A stretch of 32,329 bases of DNA, from the NCBI GenBank assembly GCA_015478945.1, contig JABUQX010038940.1, positions 27,501 through 59,829 of the forward strand, given 5' to 3'. Source of the stretch: Trachelipus rathkii (Eukaryota; Arthropoda; Malacostraca; Isopoda; Trachelipodidae). This document shows, in pieces, positions 1-12,136 of the stretch; position 1 is the stretch's first letter, and every line of letters begins with the position of its first letter. Position numbers and translations under genes: made by a program. Below the pieces are notes generated by a model that worked only from the letters and a program-made list of their open reading frames with translations, searched no databases and was not told the origin of the DNA.

Positions 1-1275
1 TGCTAAGAGCGATAAAAGGAAACAAAAGAAAGTCATATCATAAACTGTTGCCACCAACGCTATTGGTCCATATTAATTAACAACCAGGCCTTAAAGTTGT
101 GAAAATAAGGTTACTGTAAAAAATACTCCCGTTGATAAAATACCCGATACATAGATTGCACTTTTGCCAGCAACTGTCAACAAAACTGGAAGAGCCCAAG
201 ATCCTATCAACAGATCCCCAATGTTTATAAAGGAAGATGCAAAGTGAGGTAAAGTTCTCCATTGCATAAGTTAAAATCCAGCCATTTATAATATCATAGA
301 TATAAGTAAGAAATATATTCCAGTTTCAATGGTATTTTCTTCTTCTTTCTTTTATAAGATGATGAAAGATAATCCTCCACCAACAATTATACTAATAACT
401 CCACCGAAAATTAAAGTGTTTGTGGCATCAACTTCTGAAAGTCCAACAGCAAACTAAAGGAGAGCCATTTATGCCGCTTTGAAGAGTAAGGAAGCAGTTA
501 GCAAAATAGTTTCGATCACAAGTAAGAGCCAAAAATTAGAAGGTAGCTCCCTTACTTTTTGGAAAGGAGTGGATTTGCCCTATGTAAGCAAGACTTCGGC
601 ACTTTCAGCATCTGTTAACATTTATTCCCACATATCTACCAATTTCACGAGTTTCCAATAAAAAAAGAAACATAAAAATAAAGGCAATGTTGTAATAAAC
701 AAGGTAATTTCCAGACTTCTATTGAATATATGAAGTATCCAAGTATTGAGGTATATGCTAATCAAAGTATCCAAATTGCTTATCAATCTCATCAAAGTAC
801 TAGCTATTGTGACTTAACGAGGTGTTAGTATTTTGCCAAGTAGAGGTAGAATTGCTATATCAAAAGCATTTAAATACCCTAGTCCAATTAAAAACCTGGA
901 TATAAAAGCAAGAATAACTATTTTGAATTATGCTGCAATTACCAATAACAGGTGGGCTGATAACAGTAATCCAATACCAGATAAACCAACATAGCCAATA
1001 GAAAACCACTAGGTCAATAACGCAGGAAACAGGCTTAACAGATTCGGCCAAAGTACTACAGTGAAGAGCATCAGATAAAGTTGGGGAGAAAGCGCGAAGT
1101 GTCTTTGATAATACAATGCTAATACTTCATACTAGTCACTTACTCCACAAAGACATAGCTAAATGAGCCCTGCATAAATCCAACACTATACATGTCTACT
1201 TGTCTTGTCCAACTTATCTGAAATTTAAGAAACACTTACATGGGAAGCATGGGAAGACAATATTTTCATAAGCAT
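1..1275 (-). CDS. MFS transporter, MFSD1-like, UAR=Gln code, 3' end cut by window edge
   Basis: Seen: minus-strand codons occupying plus triplets that start at 1 mod 3 form one frame of 425 residues without an indel. There are 16 in-frame UAR codons (10 UAA, 6 UAG; residues 17, 30, 39, 48, 89, 116, 154, 218, 232, 269, 274, 308, 330, 335, 395, 401), five CAA and no UGA. About twelve hydrophobic segments split 6+6 around a charged loop (about residues 206-245, WEQ at 216). Landmarks are LWPN (75-78, end of TM2), RFLIGLG (127-133, TM4), a KKEEE loop (309-313) and GSWALP (358-363, TM10). Family knowledge: WPN after TM1, a GRF-type glycine-rich TM4 and a WP-containing TM10 are typical of MFSD1-like lysosomal/vesicular MFS carriers; human MFSD1 exports dipeptides with a GLMP partner. 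Inference: an endomembrane solute carrier, substrate unknown. The start is the ATG at 1275 (alternative 1269); upstream DNA turns AT-rich. TM12 is present, so only the C-terminal tail is missing. Confidence 0.85.
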
Positions 1276-1840
1276 TTTCCTTTCACGTAATTTGAAAAAT
1301 TATAGAGAATTATCTTCACGCTAGTCTGAAATCGTGATTATATTATCAAGATTTCTTAAAGGCAAATCTAAATATTGTCATTATAAAATTAAAAAAAATA
1401 TATTATCAAGAAATACTTTGGTTCACAAATTCATCCTTCGTGTATGGTGTCTCGATAACTAGAAATAGAAATTAAACACTTGTTACATCCTGCATAAAAT
1501 ATAATATTTTTAACTTAATAAAAAAAATTAAAATAAAACATTAATTTATTTTTTAAACTTCACACTTTTACAAAGAAAAAAAAGTTATAAATTTTAAAAA
1601 AGATTTTAAAGTTTATCATTTCTTTTAAACATGAAATAAAATCAATTTCGTATTGTAGCAAAATTATATTTTTCAACAAAGTTGAAAGCGTATCAACGGA
1701 TCATGTATATTATATAAAAACAATTATACAACTAATCATTCCTACTTTAACTTACATATTATACAACTAATATTATACAACTAATCATTCCTACTTTAAC
1801 TTACATACTAATTAACTAAATTTTCAGAATATATTTTTCA
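1276..1840. other. AT-rich 5' flank of the transporter gene, no gene seen
   Basis: Composition falls to about 80% AT immediately upstream of the transporter start. Poly-A/poly-T runs around 1390-1400 and 1510-1640 are the main content. This would hold the promoter, but no defined element can be recognised. A 36-bp direct duplication lies near its distal end. Confidence 0.6.
1723..1807. repeat. 36-bp direct repeat, period 49
   Basis: Positions 1723-1758 and 1772-1807 are identical. The intervening bases 1758-1771 repeat the first 14 bases of the unit again, so the array reads as a recent tandem duplication of 49 bp with a nested 14-bp partial copy. Confidence 0.9.
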
Positions 1841-2290
1841 TTCTCTTCTTCTTTCTCTCTAAGCCAGAGTTTCATATCGATAAAAAATGGATTTTTATAA
1901 TATCTTTCTAATCCTCTTTCTAATTTCTAATCTATCTCCGATTCTATATTGCCTTTCCATCTTTCCTTTAATCAACTCTCTCACTCTTTAACATTTCTAC
2001 TAAATCTCCCTCCCTAAAATCTAACCCTTCATCCCATTCTAATTTTTATTAACATTTACAAACCACTTCCTCCATTCTTTAATTCTAAAGCACTTTCCTT
2101 ATTCTTCTTTCAAAACTTTTAACTCTTTAGTTTTGCTGAATTTTTCCTGTCCTTTTCAGCCTTCTTCTTTTCCACACAATTCTTATTTATTTGTTTTCTT
2201 CTTTTATTATTCTGTTCCACTTCATATCGACCTTTTTCACAGTATTACTCTCAACCTCATCTTTCTAGTACTTATCTCTTGCAAAAAAGT
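1840..2290. other. T/C-rich, G-poor block; purine-rich open frame on minus strand
   Basis: The plus strand is almost free of G. Read on the minus strand with UAR = Gln, one frame is open from 2300 to the UGA at 1872-1874. It gives a Lys/Arg/Glu/Gln-rich product of about 118 codons from the ATG at 2225. About nine other UGA triplets on that strand all lie in the other two frames. This could be a charged coiled-coil exon, but purine-rich DNA gives such frames easily. No family is recognised. Confidence 0.25.
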
Positions 2291-2299
2291 TAAGAGCTT

Positions 2300-5200
2300 T
2301 TCATAAGTTTGGGAATAGAATAATAATAATAATTCATATAATAATTAATAATTTGATATTTAATAATATATAATAATAATTATAATGAATGAAAATATGG
2401 AATAAGTAATAATGAAATAAATACTTATAAAATATGTAATTATATATGATAGAAGAAGGTATGGGAGTGAATAAGGATATTGAAACACGCAGTTGTCAGT
2501 TCTATCACGTGGAGTGTAAATTTCATGTGCAACACATTTTTAATTCTATACTAGTTGTTTATCAATAGTATTTAGTTAAAATTAACTATGAGATCTACAG
2601 CGTAAGAAAATGTTATTATGTTTTAATGAAAGTTACAGAAAAGACATAATATTATACGCTATTAATTATATAATATTATATATATATATATCAAATTATA
2701 AATTAAATATAAGTTAATTAACTAATATATGCTCATTAATAAATAGAGATATGGGCGTCATACAATGTTACGTGTGATAATCCGCTTAGAGTAAATAATA
2801 AAGTAGTGGTACTTTATTGTACGGTGATTTATCTATACTACGCGTTACTTGCACTTAATATATTGAGAGATGTAATCATTTGTATGGTCATACTATTTAT
2901 ATGGTGCGGGCCTTTCGACTGCTTGTTATTTTAATAGGAAACATCACAGATTCTTGTAATGAGCGTGGGTGCTGTGTGCACAAACCTCTTGTAGATTGGT
3001 GTGAGAACCAAAAATTAGAGAGATCTCACATGTTACGTACACCTTCTCTTACGTAAAACCATTTCGACTCGAAGTAGAGAATAGATTTTTCTCTTCGATT
3101 CTTCATGTCGTACTGCTATTTTTACACGTGGGAAATACCGTTATTAATTCCGTAATCTCTGGTTTTCATAGATTTCAACGATAAAATACGATATAGCCTA
3201 AGATGTTTTGGCCTTTTTTCAGATCTTGATGTGTGAATGATAGGCGAATGTTTTTCGTTTTGTCTTTTTTAGAATTGGGATTTTAAGCTTAGATGAGTAG
3301 ATTTCTAAATATGTCATCATTACCTAATAGAATTAAATGAACTTGACACATATATAATAGGATAGTTATCTCTTATTGGTGAATATTAACGATATCAGAT
3401 TGATAGTCTCTATGCTATTTCCGAATGTTATACTGATTAATACGAGCTACTAATTTAATATATTAGTATATATTAAATTATATAATTAGTCTAGTCTTGA
3501 CGGTTGAAACTTTCTTGATTCTTGCTCTATAACATTAAATCTCTTAACAACTATTTACTATACTCACCAGTTCTTACCTTATTTATTAATATGTATATTA
3601 ATTGTACTAGTATAGTATGATTATTATAGGGGAGGGATGGTTATGTTTTTTTAACGTCGACCTAGTCACGTTTATAAATAAAAGAGAATATAAATTTCTT
3701 TAAGCTAAAATACTCTTTACGTTTTAACTAAACCAAAATTATATATTTATAAATCCTATCGTATATCACATGTCAATATTTATTTAACGTTATACGCCCG
3801 ATCGCGCAATATAAGACTCAAAACTAATAACAATTTAATATGTTAAGGTAATCTTGTATCTTATATATCTTTTGTTCATACTACCGGATCAATTAGAGTT
3901 ATTATTTATCTACATATTTAGTTCCTTCATATTAGATAGCAGTATATATTTAGGTATACATTATCCGTACCTATAAGTATTTACATATTTTATGATTCAC
4001 TAATCTAATATGTTAAATAGGGTTACATAAACGGTGAGTCGCAGGTCCTTACTCGTAACTCATACACCTGTGATATTGAAGTTACATTAGGAATTGATAT
4101 TCCTCACATATCATAGATTCGTTTTATTTGTTATTTTTTATTTTTATATATATTTTATTCTCATTTATTTCATTTTGAAACTTCACCTTTTCTTATTCTT
4201 CTACTTAGTGTCGACTACCTCTCATCTTCTACACTCTCCTTTAACAGTTATAATTATGAAAATTTTCCAGAGAGAACCTCTCTCCTAACTTTTGGTGTAT
4301 AAGACGTTTTATGAGCTTTTCCTGTAATAAAGCAGTTATTGATCGGATTGTGTCTGTGTTGGTTATGTTATTCGTATTTGATATTATCCACTCTACTGGT
4401 TTTATGGATATTAAAATTTATCCTTATTAAATATTATTGTATAACGAATATATTGTTATATTTTGAATTCATGATGTATTACCAGCAATCAATAATTTTA
4501 AACTTCCACCCATTTACAGATAGCGGTTAAAACAGATTGTTTAATATTACTTCTTAGATATACTAACCTTAAGGTTTTTTGATATGTTTTTTATTCATTA
4601 ATTATTATCACTGATCAGTTCTAATCACTTCATATTTAGTTTAATTTTATATAAAGTTGCCAGCTGTAATAAATATTTAAAATAATATTAGAATTAATAT
4701 ATTAGACGCTTCGTTTTATCGAGTAATTATAATTTATCACCCTTTTTAGTGGACTTCCTCAGGTTATTCTGGTAGTATTAAACATATAACAAAAATACTA
4801 TATTTATAATTGCATTGCTGGTAGTGAATTTACCTCATCGTCATGGAGGAGTACAGTATTTCCTATTGTATTATCTATCAATCATATAAACTCTAATGAT
4901 AATATATACCTTTATTATATTTATTATTTATTAGCCTACTTTATATTGATATATTTATCATTTATCTATTTATTATCATATAGTGTAGCATGATCCGCTA
5001 TATTACTGTGTAGTATATTACGGTATCTGAAATTCAAGTATAAAACTTCATTATGCGCTATTTATAATATTATATACAAACGCTAATAAGTAGATTATCT
5101 GTGTACATCTATGTATAATATAAAGAATTATTTTTTGTTACATATTTAAAAATATGAATAGAGACCTATATTTATTTATTACTGCGCTTTTTCTCTTCAT

Positions 5201-6087
5201 AGGTACTTATGTTTGTTCACATTTATCTATGCTATAGAAACATGATTTAAACGTCATAATAATTCCTATTGCTTTCCTTCTTCACGCATCCGCCTTCCTC
5301 TTCACTTGTTTCTTATAAGAGCATGAGTGAGTACTAATCTATCACAACACAATGGACGTAATTTCACCCTCTATGAAAGAACCCAATCAATTACACATGG
5401 ACTAACAATTAAATAATAAATATTTAGATTGATGGGCAGAGTGTGCTTATAGCTACTTGCTTGGTTCTCTCTTTCATCAGTCTACAGCTACATTTTTATA
5501 TGTAATTTTCAGACAGAGAGAATTTAATTTTTCTCTATTGCGATTGAAAGTTTTCCTCACTCCACTGGCGCGCATATAACGCGTTTATTCCTGAGGATCT
5601 TTCTATTGTATGAGTGCGAACCTAGTATATTAGCAGGATTATACACCAAAGATACTCAATAGCAGAGTGTAATATAAGGTTTAGAATTAGTTAATGTAAT
5701 TCAGGGAGGCTGGGGTACGAGTTTAAAAAGAAACTGGTGCACATCTCTCATTCATCTTATCTTAAAATTGTTTAATACTTGTATGATTGATAAATATAGA
5801 TTATTATGAGTAAAATTTGTTTGCTTAACAGTAATGTATGTATACTATATATATAATTAAGCATAAGACTTTATTCAAATTATAAATGATATAAACTAGA
5901 ACTATTATATGGATTTATAGTAAGAAGTATACATATTATTAATTGTAATATTTTTATTTTTAATTTATAGTATACCTATATATATATAAACTGATTGAAT
6001 GCATAATTTTTTAACTCACTCTGCCTATGAATTGGATATTTATATATTATAACCTCACAATTCTTCTCTTCCCCCTCCTACTCAGAA
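2300..6087. other. AT-rich intergenic DNA, no gene seen
   Basis: This is 3.8 kb of 75-80% AT sequence. It contains TAA-rich patches (2318-2420), short (TA)n runs (2675-2695) and a 12-bp inverted repeat (3451-3480). Standard-code frames at 4094-4288 and 4339-4530 translate as runs of Phe/Leu/Ile/Tyr, as expected from T-rich DNA, and are not credited as genes. Confidence 0.55.
3451..3480. repeat. Inverted repeat, 12-bp arms, 6-nt loop
   Basis: Arms 3451-3462 and 3469-3480 are perfect reverse complements made only of A and T, with a 6-nt loop. It could form a hairpin. At this AT content a chance origin is quite possible. Confidence 0.5.
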
Positions 6088-6573
6088 ATGGTATATATTT
6101 ATATGACAATGTTAGTAAATAATATAAGTAGTGTGTATCACCAATTTCAAAGGAGAATTACAAGAGTCATAAAATTTTCTGATATTTCTCCTCGTCTCTT
6201 TAATACAAGAGTCGTAGGTGGTATTGATTTTTTTTGGAGCATTTTATTTGAGAAAATATAATCATTTTTTTGTGTTTGTGGTATAATTTTTGCTGTGTGT
6301 TAAGTAGATTACGAAATTAAGATGTTCATGCGCAGCATAATAAATGTATAGTGTTTTATGATCAATCGTTTATTTAAATATATCAAGTATTAGGTTATTA
6401 TTTTTAACCCTAGATCCTTTTATTAAAGAGTTTTGAAAATCTTTAAAATTCACGCGTGTTACTATATATTGAATCTAATGTAGTACGATTATACAGTAAA
6501 TTATATCATATATGTCAAATTAACAAAGGACACGCTAAATCCCATATTGACATCAGAAATAAAGAAAGCTTGA
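6088..6573 (+). CDS. Candidate ORF (UAR=Gln), unknown protein
   Basis: The frame is open from just after a UGA at 6028 to the UGA at 6571-6573. It gives 161 residues from the ATG at 6088, with later ATGs at 6103 and 6109. Six UAR codons are read as Gln. The product would be basic and aromatic/isoleucine-rich, with a hydrophobic stretch (FFWSILFEKI, then FFCVCGIIFAVC) at about residues 48-70 that could be one membrane segment. No family is recognised. Support is only the open frame. At this AT content dozens of UGA-free frames this long are expected by chance in the window, so it is a weak call. Confidence 0.18.
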
Positions 6574-7679
6574 TATTATGAAAAATCAGATATATCTTTT
6601 GTTGAGTATTTTATTTAGTGTAGAAATATGTGAAAACAGAGTAAAGACCTTTTGCTTCATAGATTTGTATGTTCTCTATATTCTTTATTTATTGTTGTTA
6701 TAATTAATATATAAACCATATTTAATACTTAAAAATATATTAACAAACAAAAAAAATCAATAAGTCGCACAAAAATAATCTATGATTTTTGGTGGGAGAT
6801 CAAAGAATCAAGTGAACAAGATTCTCATGTTGAAAAAATTCATATTGATTTTTTGCGTTGCCATTCTCATGGTCTAACAATACAAATCTTCCTACAACAG
6901 TGTTATTTATTTCTTCTTTGAAAACCGACAACTATTTAGTAACTTTCTTTTTTTTACTTAATTTCCTATGTAATTTCTTTTCATCTCGTGTGATTGTGAT
7001 CTCGAATATAGCCATTATTCCTTCTCACTCTTAAATAGAGGCTTTCCAAAGATTTATATATATTAATCAATATATATATATGAGTTTCGTTTCTTATCTT
7101 CTTTTAATAAGGTGGATTTGTTGGTCTTTATGTGTGGTAAAAATACAATAATCGAATTATACTGTGTGTGATTCTAATCTAATAATATGACCTCTTATTG
7201 ATAAATAGATGAAATCGAGAGTGGGAGGGGGGTTCAATTTTATCCTTTATATAATAACTCTCCACTCTCTCATAGACTTCCATCTCCAATCTTTATTAAT
7301 GCGTGGAGTATGTTGCATCCATTATTCCTATATCTTCGATAGTATCGGGCTATCTTGACATAATCGGTATTCCTCTTCCTCTGGACTTAGCTATCGTAGG
7401 GCTGCAGTGTCATGTTGCAACAGTCTCATATTCTTATCGTTTGTCCAAATTTCATCTGACAGTCAAAACCTAAACGCTGTGCTCATATTATTACTCTACG
7501 GTATACATCATATCCAAGGTATAAAAGTACTGGAACATTGATACAGCTTTTATTTATTTTTTTATATTTTATCCTACTATTATTTACGATCTATATTATT
7601 TTGTCCCATCATCCTATAATAATATTAGTTTAATAGTTTCAAATGCAGTTTCGGTTCATAATGGTATGTGGCTTACTTG

Positions 7680-8000
7680 TATTAATATATATATATAATA
7701 TATATCTAATATAAATATATAATATATATCTTATATATTATATATATATTATTATATATAGTATTATTAATTAATATTATATATACTATACTATATATTA
7801 ATTATATAATATATTAATAAATAATTATATATATATATTAACTCATTATATTCTATATATATATAATTAAAATGATAATATATTTATAAAAATAAAGTAT
7901 ATATATTATTATATATATACTATATATATATATATAATATAATACTATATATATAGTAATGATATATATAAATTATATATATATAGTATATAATTAATCT
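7680..8000. repeat. (TA)n-rich low-complexity tract
   Basis: This is a run of interrupted TA dinucleotides with TAA and TTA interruptions, about 320 bp, essentially without G or C. Similar shorter tracts follow at 8110-8155 and 8695-8870. Confidence 0.9.
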
Positions 8001-8313
8001 ATTTATTCATAGACTTATATTCATGATACCTCTGTTAATAGTGTTGACATTATTTGTGAGACCCTCATCTATTTGCGTAGGAGTGTGACCGCATACATTT
8101 AGTATTATAGATATTATATACTATATATATGATTTATATATACTATATAGTTTATATGTGTGGTTATACGTCCGATTGAGTAATATCTTAGTGTGGTACA
8201 CTTGGTATTATATAATATTATTTATATATTATATCATATTCGCTAGAAGTAATGAACAAACTTTCTGACCCAAAAGTTTTTTTAAAACTTAAAGAAAATA
8301 AACAAAGGAAATA

Positions 8314-8544
8314 ATGGTTTTTCTTTATAGCAAGCGTATCCCATTAATCTACTTCGCTTTATAAATTCTTTGTTATATGTTTTTAGAACCAAATGCAGGT
8401 CGATTCAGAAATACTGCTACAATAACGTTGTTTGTGAAGGATGATCAGTTTTATTTCTCTTGCTTATCTGGACAAAATTTGGACAATTTAAATGATAATC
8501 CTTCTGGTTTTTAAAGACTTTTACATTTTAAGTGTAATTATTGA
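8314..8544 (+). CDS. Candidate small ORF (UAR=Gln), unknown protein
   Basis: An ATG at 8314 opens 76 codons closed by UGA at 8542-8544, with an upstream in-frame UGA at 8265. Only two UAR codons occur (UAA). Residues 1-25 are hydrophobic, like a signal peptide or membrane anchor. The rest is polar and mixed, ending in an Asn/Asp-rich stretch (NLDNLNDNPSGF). It fills most of a short island of non-repetitive sequence (8240-8690) between two (TA)n tracts. No homology is recognised. The length is within chance expectation. Confidence 0.2.
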
Positions 8545-8811
8545 ACAAAATTTCGTAATTACTTATACGACCATTTCGCGTAAACTGGTTTCCTCTTCTT
8601 TGAGTTGGGTTTTTATGGATATTGCTAGCGTATATTACGAGAATCTTCCAAAACTGTATTGTCATAATTAATTTGTTAAAATGTTTCAAAACACTGCATA
8701 TATAATATTATTATATATAATATTATATTATAATATATTATATACTATATATCTATCATTATATATAGTTTTATATATATTATATATATATTATATATGT
8801 ATATAGTATAT

Positions 8812-8857
8812 TATACTATATATAGGCTATTTTGATTTAGCCTATATATTATAGTAT
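8812..8857. repeat. Stem-loop with GC core
   Basis: Perfect 11-bp arms at 8819-8829 and 8838-8848 contain a GGC/GCC core. They extend outward with one indel to about 8812 and 8857. The loop is 8 nt. It lies at the edge of a (TA)n tract. Confidence 0.6.
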
Positions 8858-9617
8858 ATATTAATTAATATTGATTAGTGATACTAGTTTATTAGCTATT
8901 TTACAATGTTTTCTTTATTAAATTGTTGTTTATGGGGTAACTTTTCTTGTTTTTCTTTCATTATTGTATTTTTGATTTTAATTTTATTATTTTATTATTT
9001 ATTTATTATATTATTATTTATTTTAGTTAATTAGCATTTTATTAATTTTCTTTATTCTTTTTTACTTATTTATTAATAGTTTGGTCAGTATTATTTATTA
9101 TGTATCTTTATTTAGAGAAGAAATTCTAAGGCTAAATTCAGGTATTTGAATTTAAATATTAATTATTTTTATCGAAATGTGCATTAAGAAAATAACCATA
9201 AATGTGGTATTGAAGTTTTTTTTTTTAACTAAAGCAATAGAGTGTTTTACTAGATTCCTAGGTAGGAAAAAACTTGCAAAAAATTAAATTCACGAATGTG
9301 TATACTTATGTGTTACTATCTTAAATGTTCTCTCGGCTATTCGGAGTACGCTCCCGGCCTGTCACCTTTTTATATTGATTTGAAAAATAGCATTATTCAA
9401 TAGCGGTGATTCTTACAGTTTCTTGCTCATTATTAAATTTTTTAAATAATCTTTTATATCTAAAATGGATATTTCCCATCTTTGGTACATTTTTCCTCAA
9501 AAATAGAAAAAAAAAAAAAAGAAATTTTAATCCTACTTTAAATGAAATTGGTAGAAAACTCGCTCGTTTTCTATAATGATAACTGTGTGCTAGAGCCCGA
9601 GTGTAGGGTGTTCTTGT

Positions 9618-9914
9618 ATACTATATATATTATAGTAATATATATAATATATATATATATATAATAAATATATATATATATATATTATAAGTATATATCT
9701 AATGTATATAGTCGATAACTCGTGGCTAAGTGTCCGCGGTGTAAGGCGTCGTCTCTTGGTATATATAGCTACTTATATATATATACTATATATATATATA
9801 TATATTAATATATATATATTATTATATATATATATATATATATAATTATATATAGTATATAATAATATATATTATATATGTATATATATAATATATATAT
9901 ATATTATATTATAT

Positions 9915-9966
<52 letters not shown>

Positions 9967-9968
9967 AA
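9618..9968. repeat. (TA)n tracts ending in a (GA)n microsatellite
   Basis: (TA)-rich runs at 9618-9698 and 9755-9912 are separated by about 55 bp of unique sequence. They pass directly into an imperfect (GA)n tract at 9914-9968. The order TA then GA mirrors the CT-then-TA order found 350 bp downstream. Confidence 0.9.
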
Positions 9969-10319
9969 CATTTTTTTGCAAAGAAAGTCTTTTATCAAGT
10001 TTTGTGCTTTATCATTTTTGCATTGGCTTTATGTTTTTTTTCTTAATTTTATTGTTGATATTTATTAACAATTTAATGGTTTGGGTCAGATCTTTCTTTT
10101 GTGTAATGATTCATGCATGATCTAATCCGGGTAAAATTATTTATTCCTAGATTATTTTTTATCGAAAGACGGAAATGAGGATAGATTTTTTTCGTTTCTT
10201 TTTTAATATACTGAACAGATAAATTTTATTGAGGATTTGAAGATTTAGGAGTTTCTTTCTTGTGTGTTTGTTCCATAAAATTATTTATCAGTTTTTTTTT
10301 TGCAATAAAAAAAACCGAG
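9969..10319. other. 350-bp unique island between mirrored microsatellites
   Basis: This is T-rich non-repetitive DNA flanked by (GA)n on the left and (CT)n on the right, so its flanks are inverted relative to each other. No gene is seen; overlapping frames near 10260 merely run into the CT repeat. Confidence 0.5.
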
Positions 10320-10328
10320 TTCTCTCCT

Positions 10329-10368
<40 letters not shown>

Positions 10369-10767
10369 TCTCTCTCTCTCTCTCTCTCTCTTCTCATCTC
10401 TCTCTCTCTCTCTCTTTACCCACACACACACATCACCACACACACATATGCAAATCTCTGCGCACATAAATCACATAAATATAAATATATATATATTTTA
10501 TATATATATATATATATATATTATAATAATATAATATATACATATATATTATATATTATTAATATTATTATTACACTATATATTATTTATATTATATATT
10601 ATATATAATTTATATACATACTATATTATATTATACTATTATATATATATATTATATATAGTATTGTATATATTATATATATATATATATATTATATATA
10701 TATATATATATATGCTAATATATATATATATATATTATTATATTAATATATATCTATATATATCTAG

Positions 10768-10801
<34 letters not shown>

Positions 10802-10860
10802 CTATAGATTTAAATATATATTATATACGTATATATATATATGTCTGTGTGTGTGTGTTT
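10320..10860. repeat. Composite microsatellite: (CT)n - (CA)n - (TA)n - (TG)n
   Basis: Imperfect (CT)n at 10320-10418 is followed by (CA)n at 10421-10447, a (TA)-rich tract at about 10476-10840, and (TG)n at about 10846-10860. Frames reading through it give Ser/Leu and Thr/His repeats and are artefacts. The CA-TA-TG order is itself quasi-palindromic. Confidence 0.92.
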
Positions 10861-12136
10861 AGGTGGATGTGTGCATGTGTATGAACACTCCTAAACCTTT
10901 TTTCTGCTATTAATATTGCACAGTTCTTTATTTTTTATATTTCAAAAACTCATAATGCTTTAACTGAATTTCTCCATTCTTTTCCGTTTTCCATTCTATT
11001 TAATTTTTTTCTCGTCGTCCTCGAAGTTGTTGTCGAGTTTTAGGCACTTTCTCCTTTTTATTGCAGTTCAATAAACATTAACCACAACTTATGCTTAGGA
11101 GTCGACCACACTACCATTTTATTTCTCCAATTCCCCACCCCCCCCACCTCCCTCTATACTTCTCGAAACTTCTAACAGTATACTCCAGCAGTCTACACTC
11201 AAAAAAAAATAGATATTAAAATCAATTACAATTTGAATAATTTATATTAATATCACTTCCATTACCCTTAAGCAATCTGGCGAATGCATCCTAACCCACC
11301 CTGGCCCATCAAAGTATGTCTGTCCCATATGCAACAAAAAAATAGAAACAGCCCGGAAAACTTAACCATCTATCCAAATAACAAAGTTGATGTCCCCACC
11401 TGCAATAGATGCAACCCATAAAAGGACAGAGTGTTCCCCCTATTTACGACAGCCAGCCCTATCAAGATTAACCGCAACATTGACTTGCTTTACTCTTAAT
11501 TCTACCTCCATGCAAAATAATTTCAAATAACTTATAGAATTTTAATTCCTTTCGATAGTTTGGTTCCGACAAATTGTAAATATAATTAGCGTTATACACA
11601 ACAAACGATACAGAGATATTCTCGCTTCCCTCTCACAAACACAACATTGACACTAGCTCTGAATACAAGAAGCCCATAAAAACCCAGCCAAATAACATCC
11701 GGCCAATGACAGCCATATTCTATGGATACGATTCCATTTATTCAGACATCCAACCAAAAAACCACACCGTTGTTATACTTAATAACAAAAAAAAACTAGT
11801 CATAAAACCATACCACTACACCAGAGCCACTTACCCTGCGTTTAATGACCTGCTACACATTCAGTCATCTAAGTGCACTTTACACATCCTCACAATAGTA
11901 TATATCCCATAGCAGTAAACATGTAATCTGAAGGAACCAATCCCACATCTCACACATTCGCATTCGAGACAACTACAAAACCCAAACTTAATCCGGTGTC
12001 CAAATAACCAAATTTTAACAACTTCTAAACAATAAATAGGAGGCGAGCGTGTTAGGAACGCTCATCACCACAGTTTGGGTTTACAGGGAACTATCACACA
12101 TTGATAAGCAAAGTGGGAGTCTTCAATGTTCAATCG

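Noticed and set aside
77..1051. Standard-code ORFs at 77-262 (-), 479-661 (+) and 860-1051 (-)
   Set aside because: They are out-of-frame shadows of the MFSD1-like transporter, whose real frame is continuous under UAR = Gln.
10260..10534. Ser/Leu- and Thr/His-repeat ORFs
   Set aside because: They are translations of (CT)n and (CA)n microsatellites with no other support.
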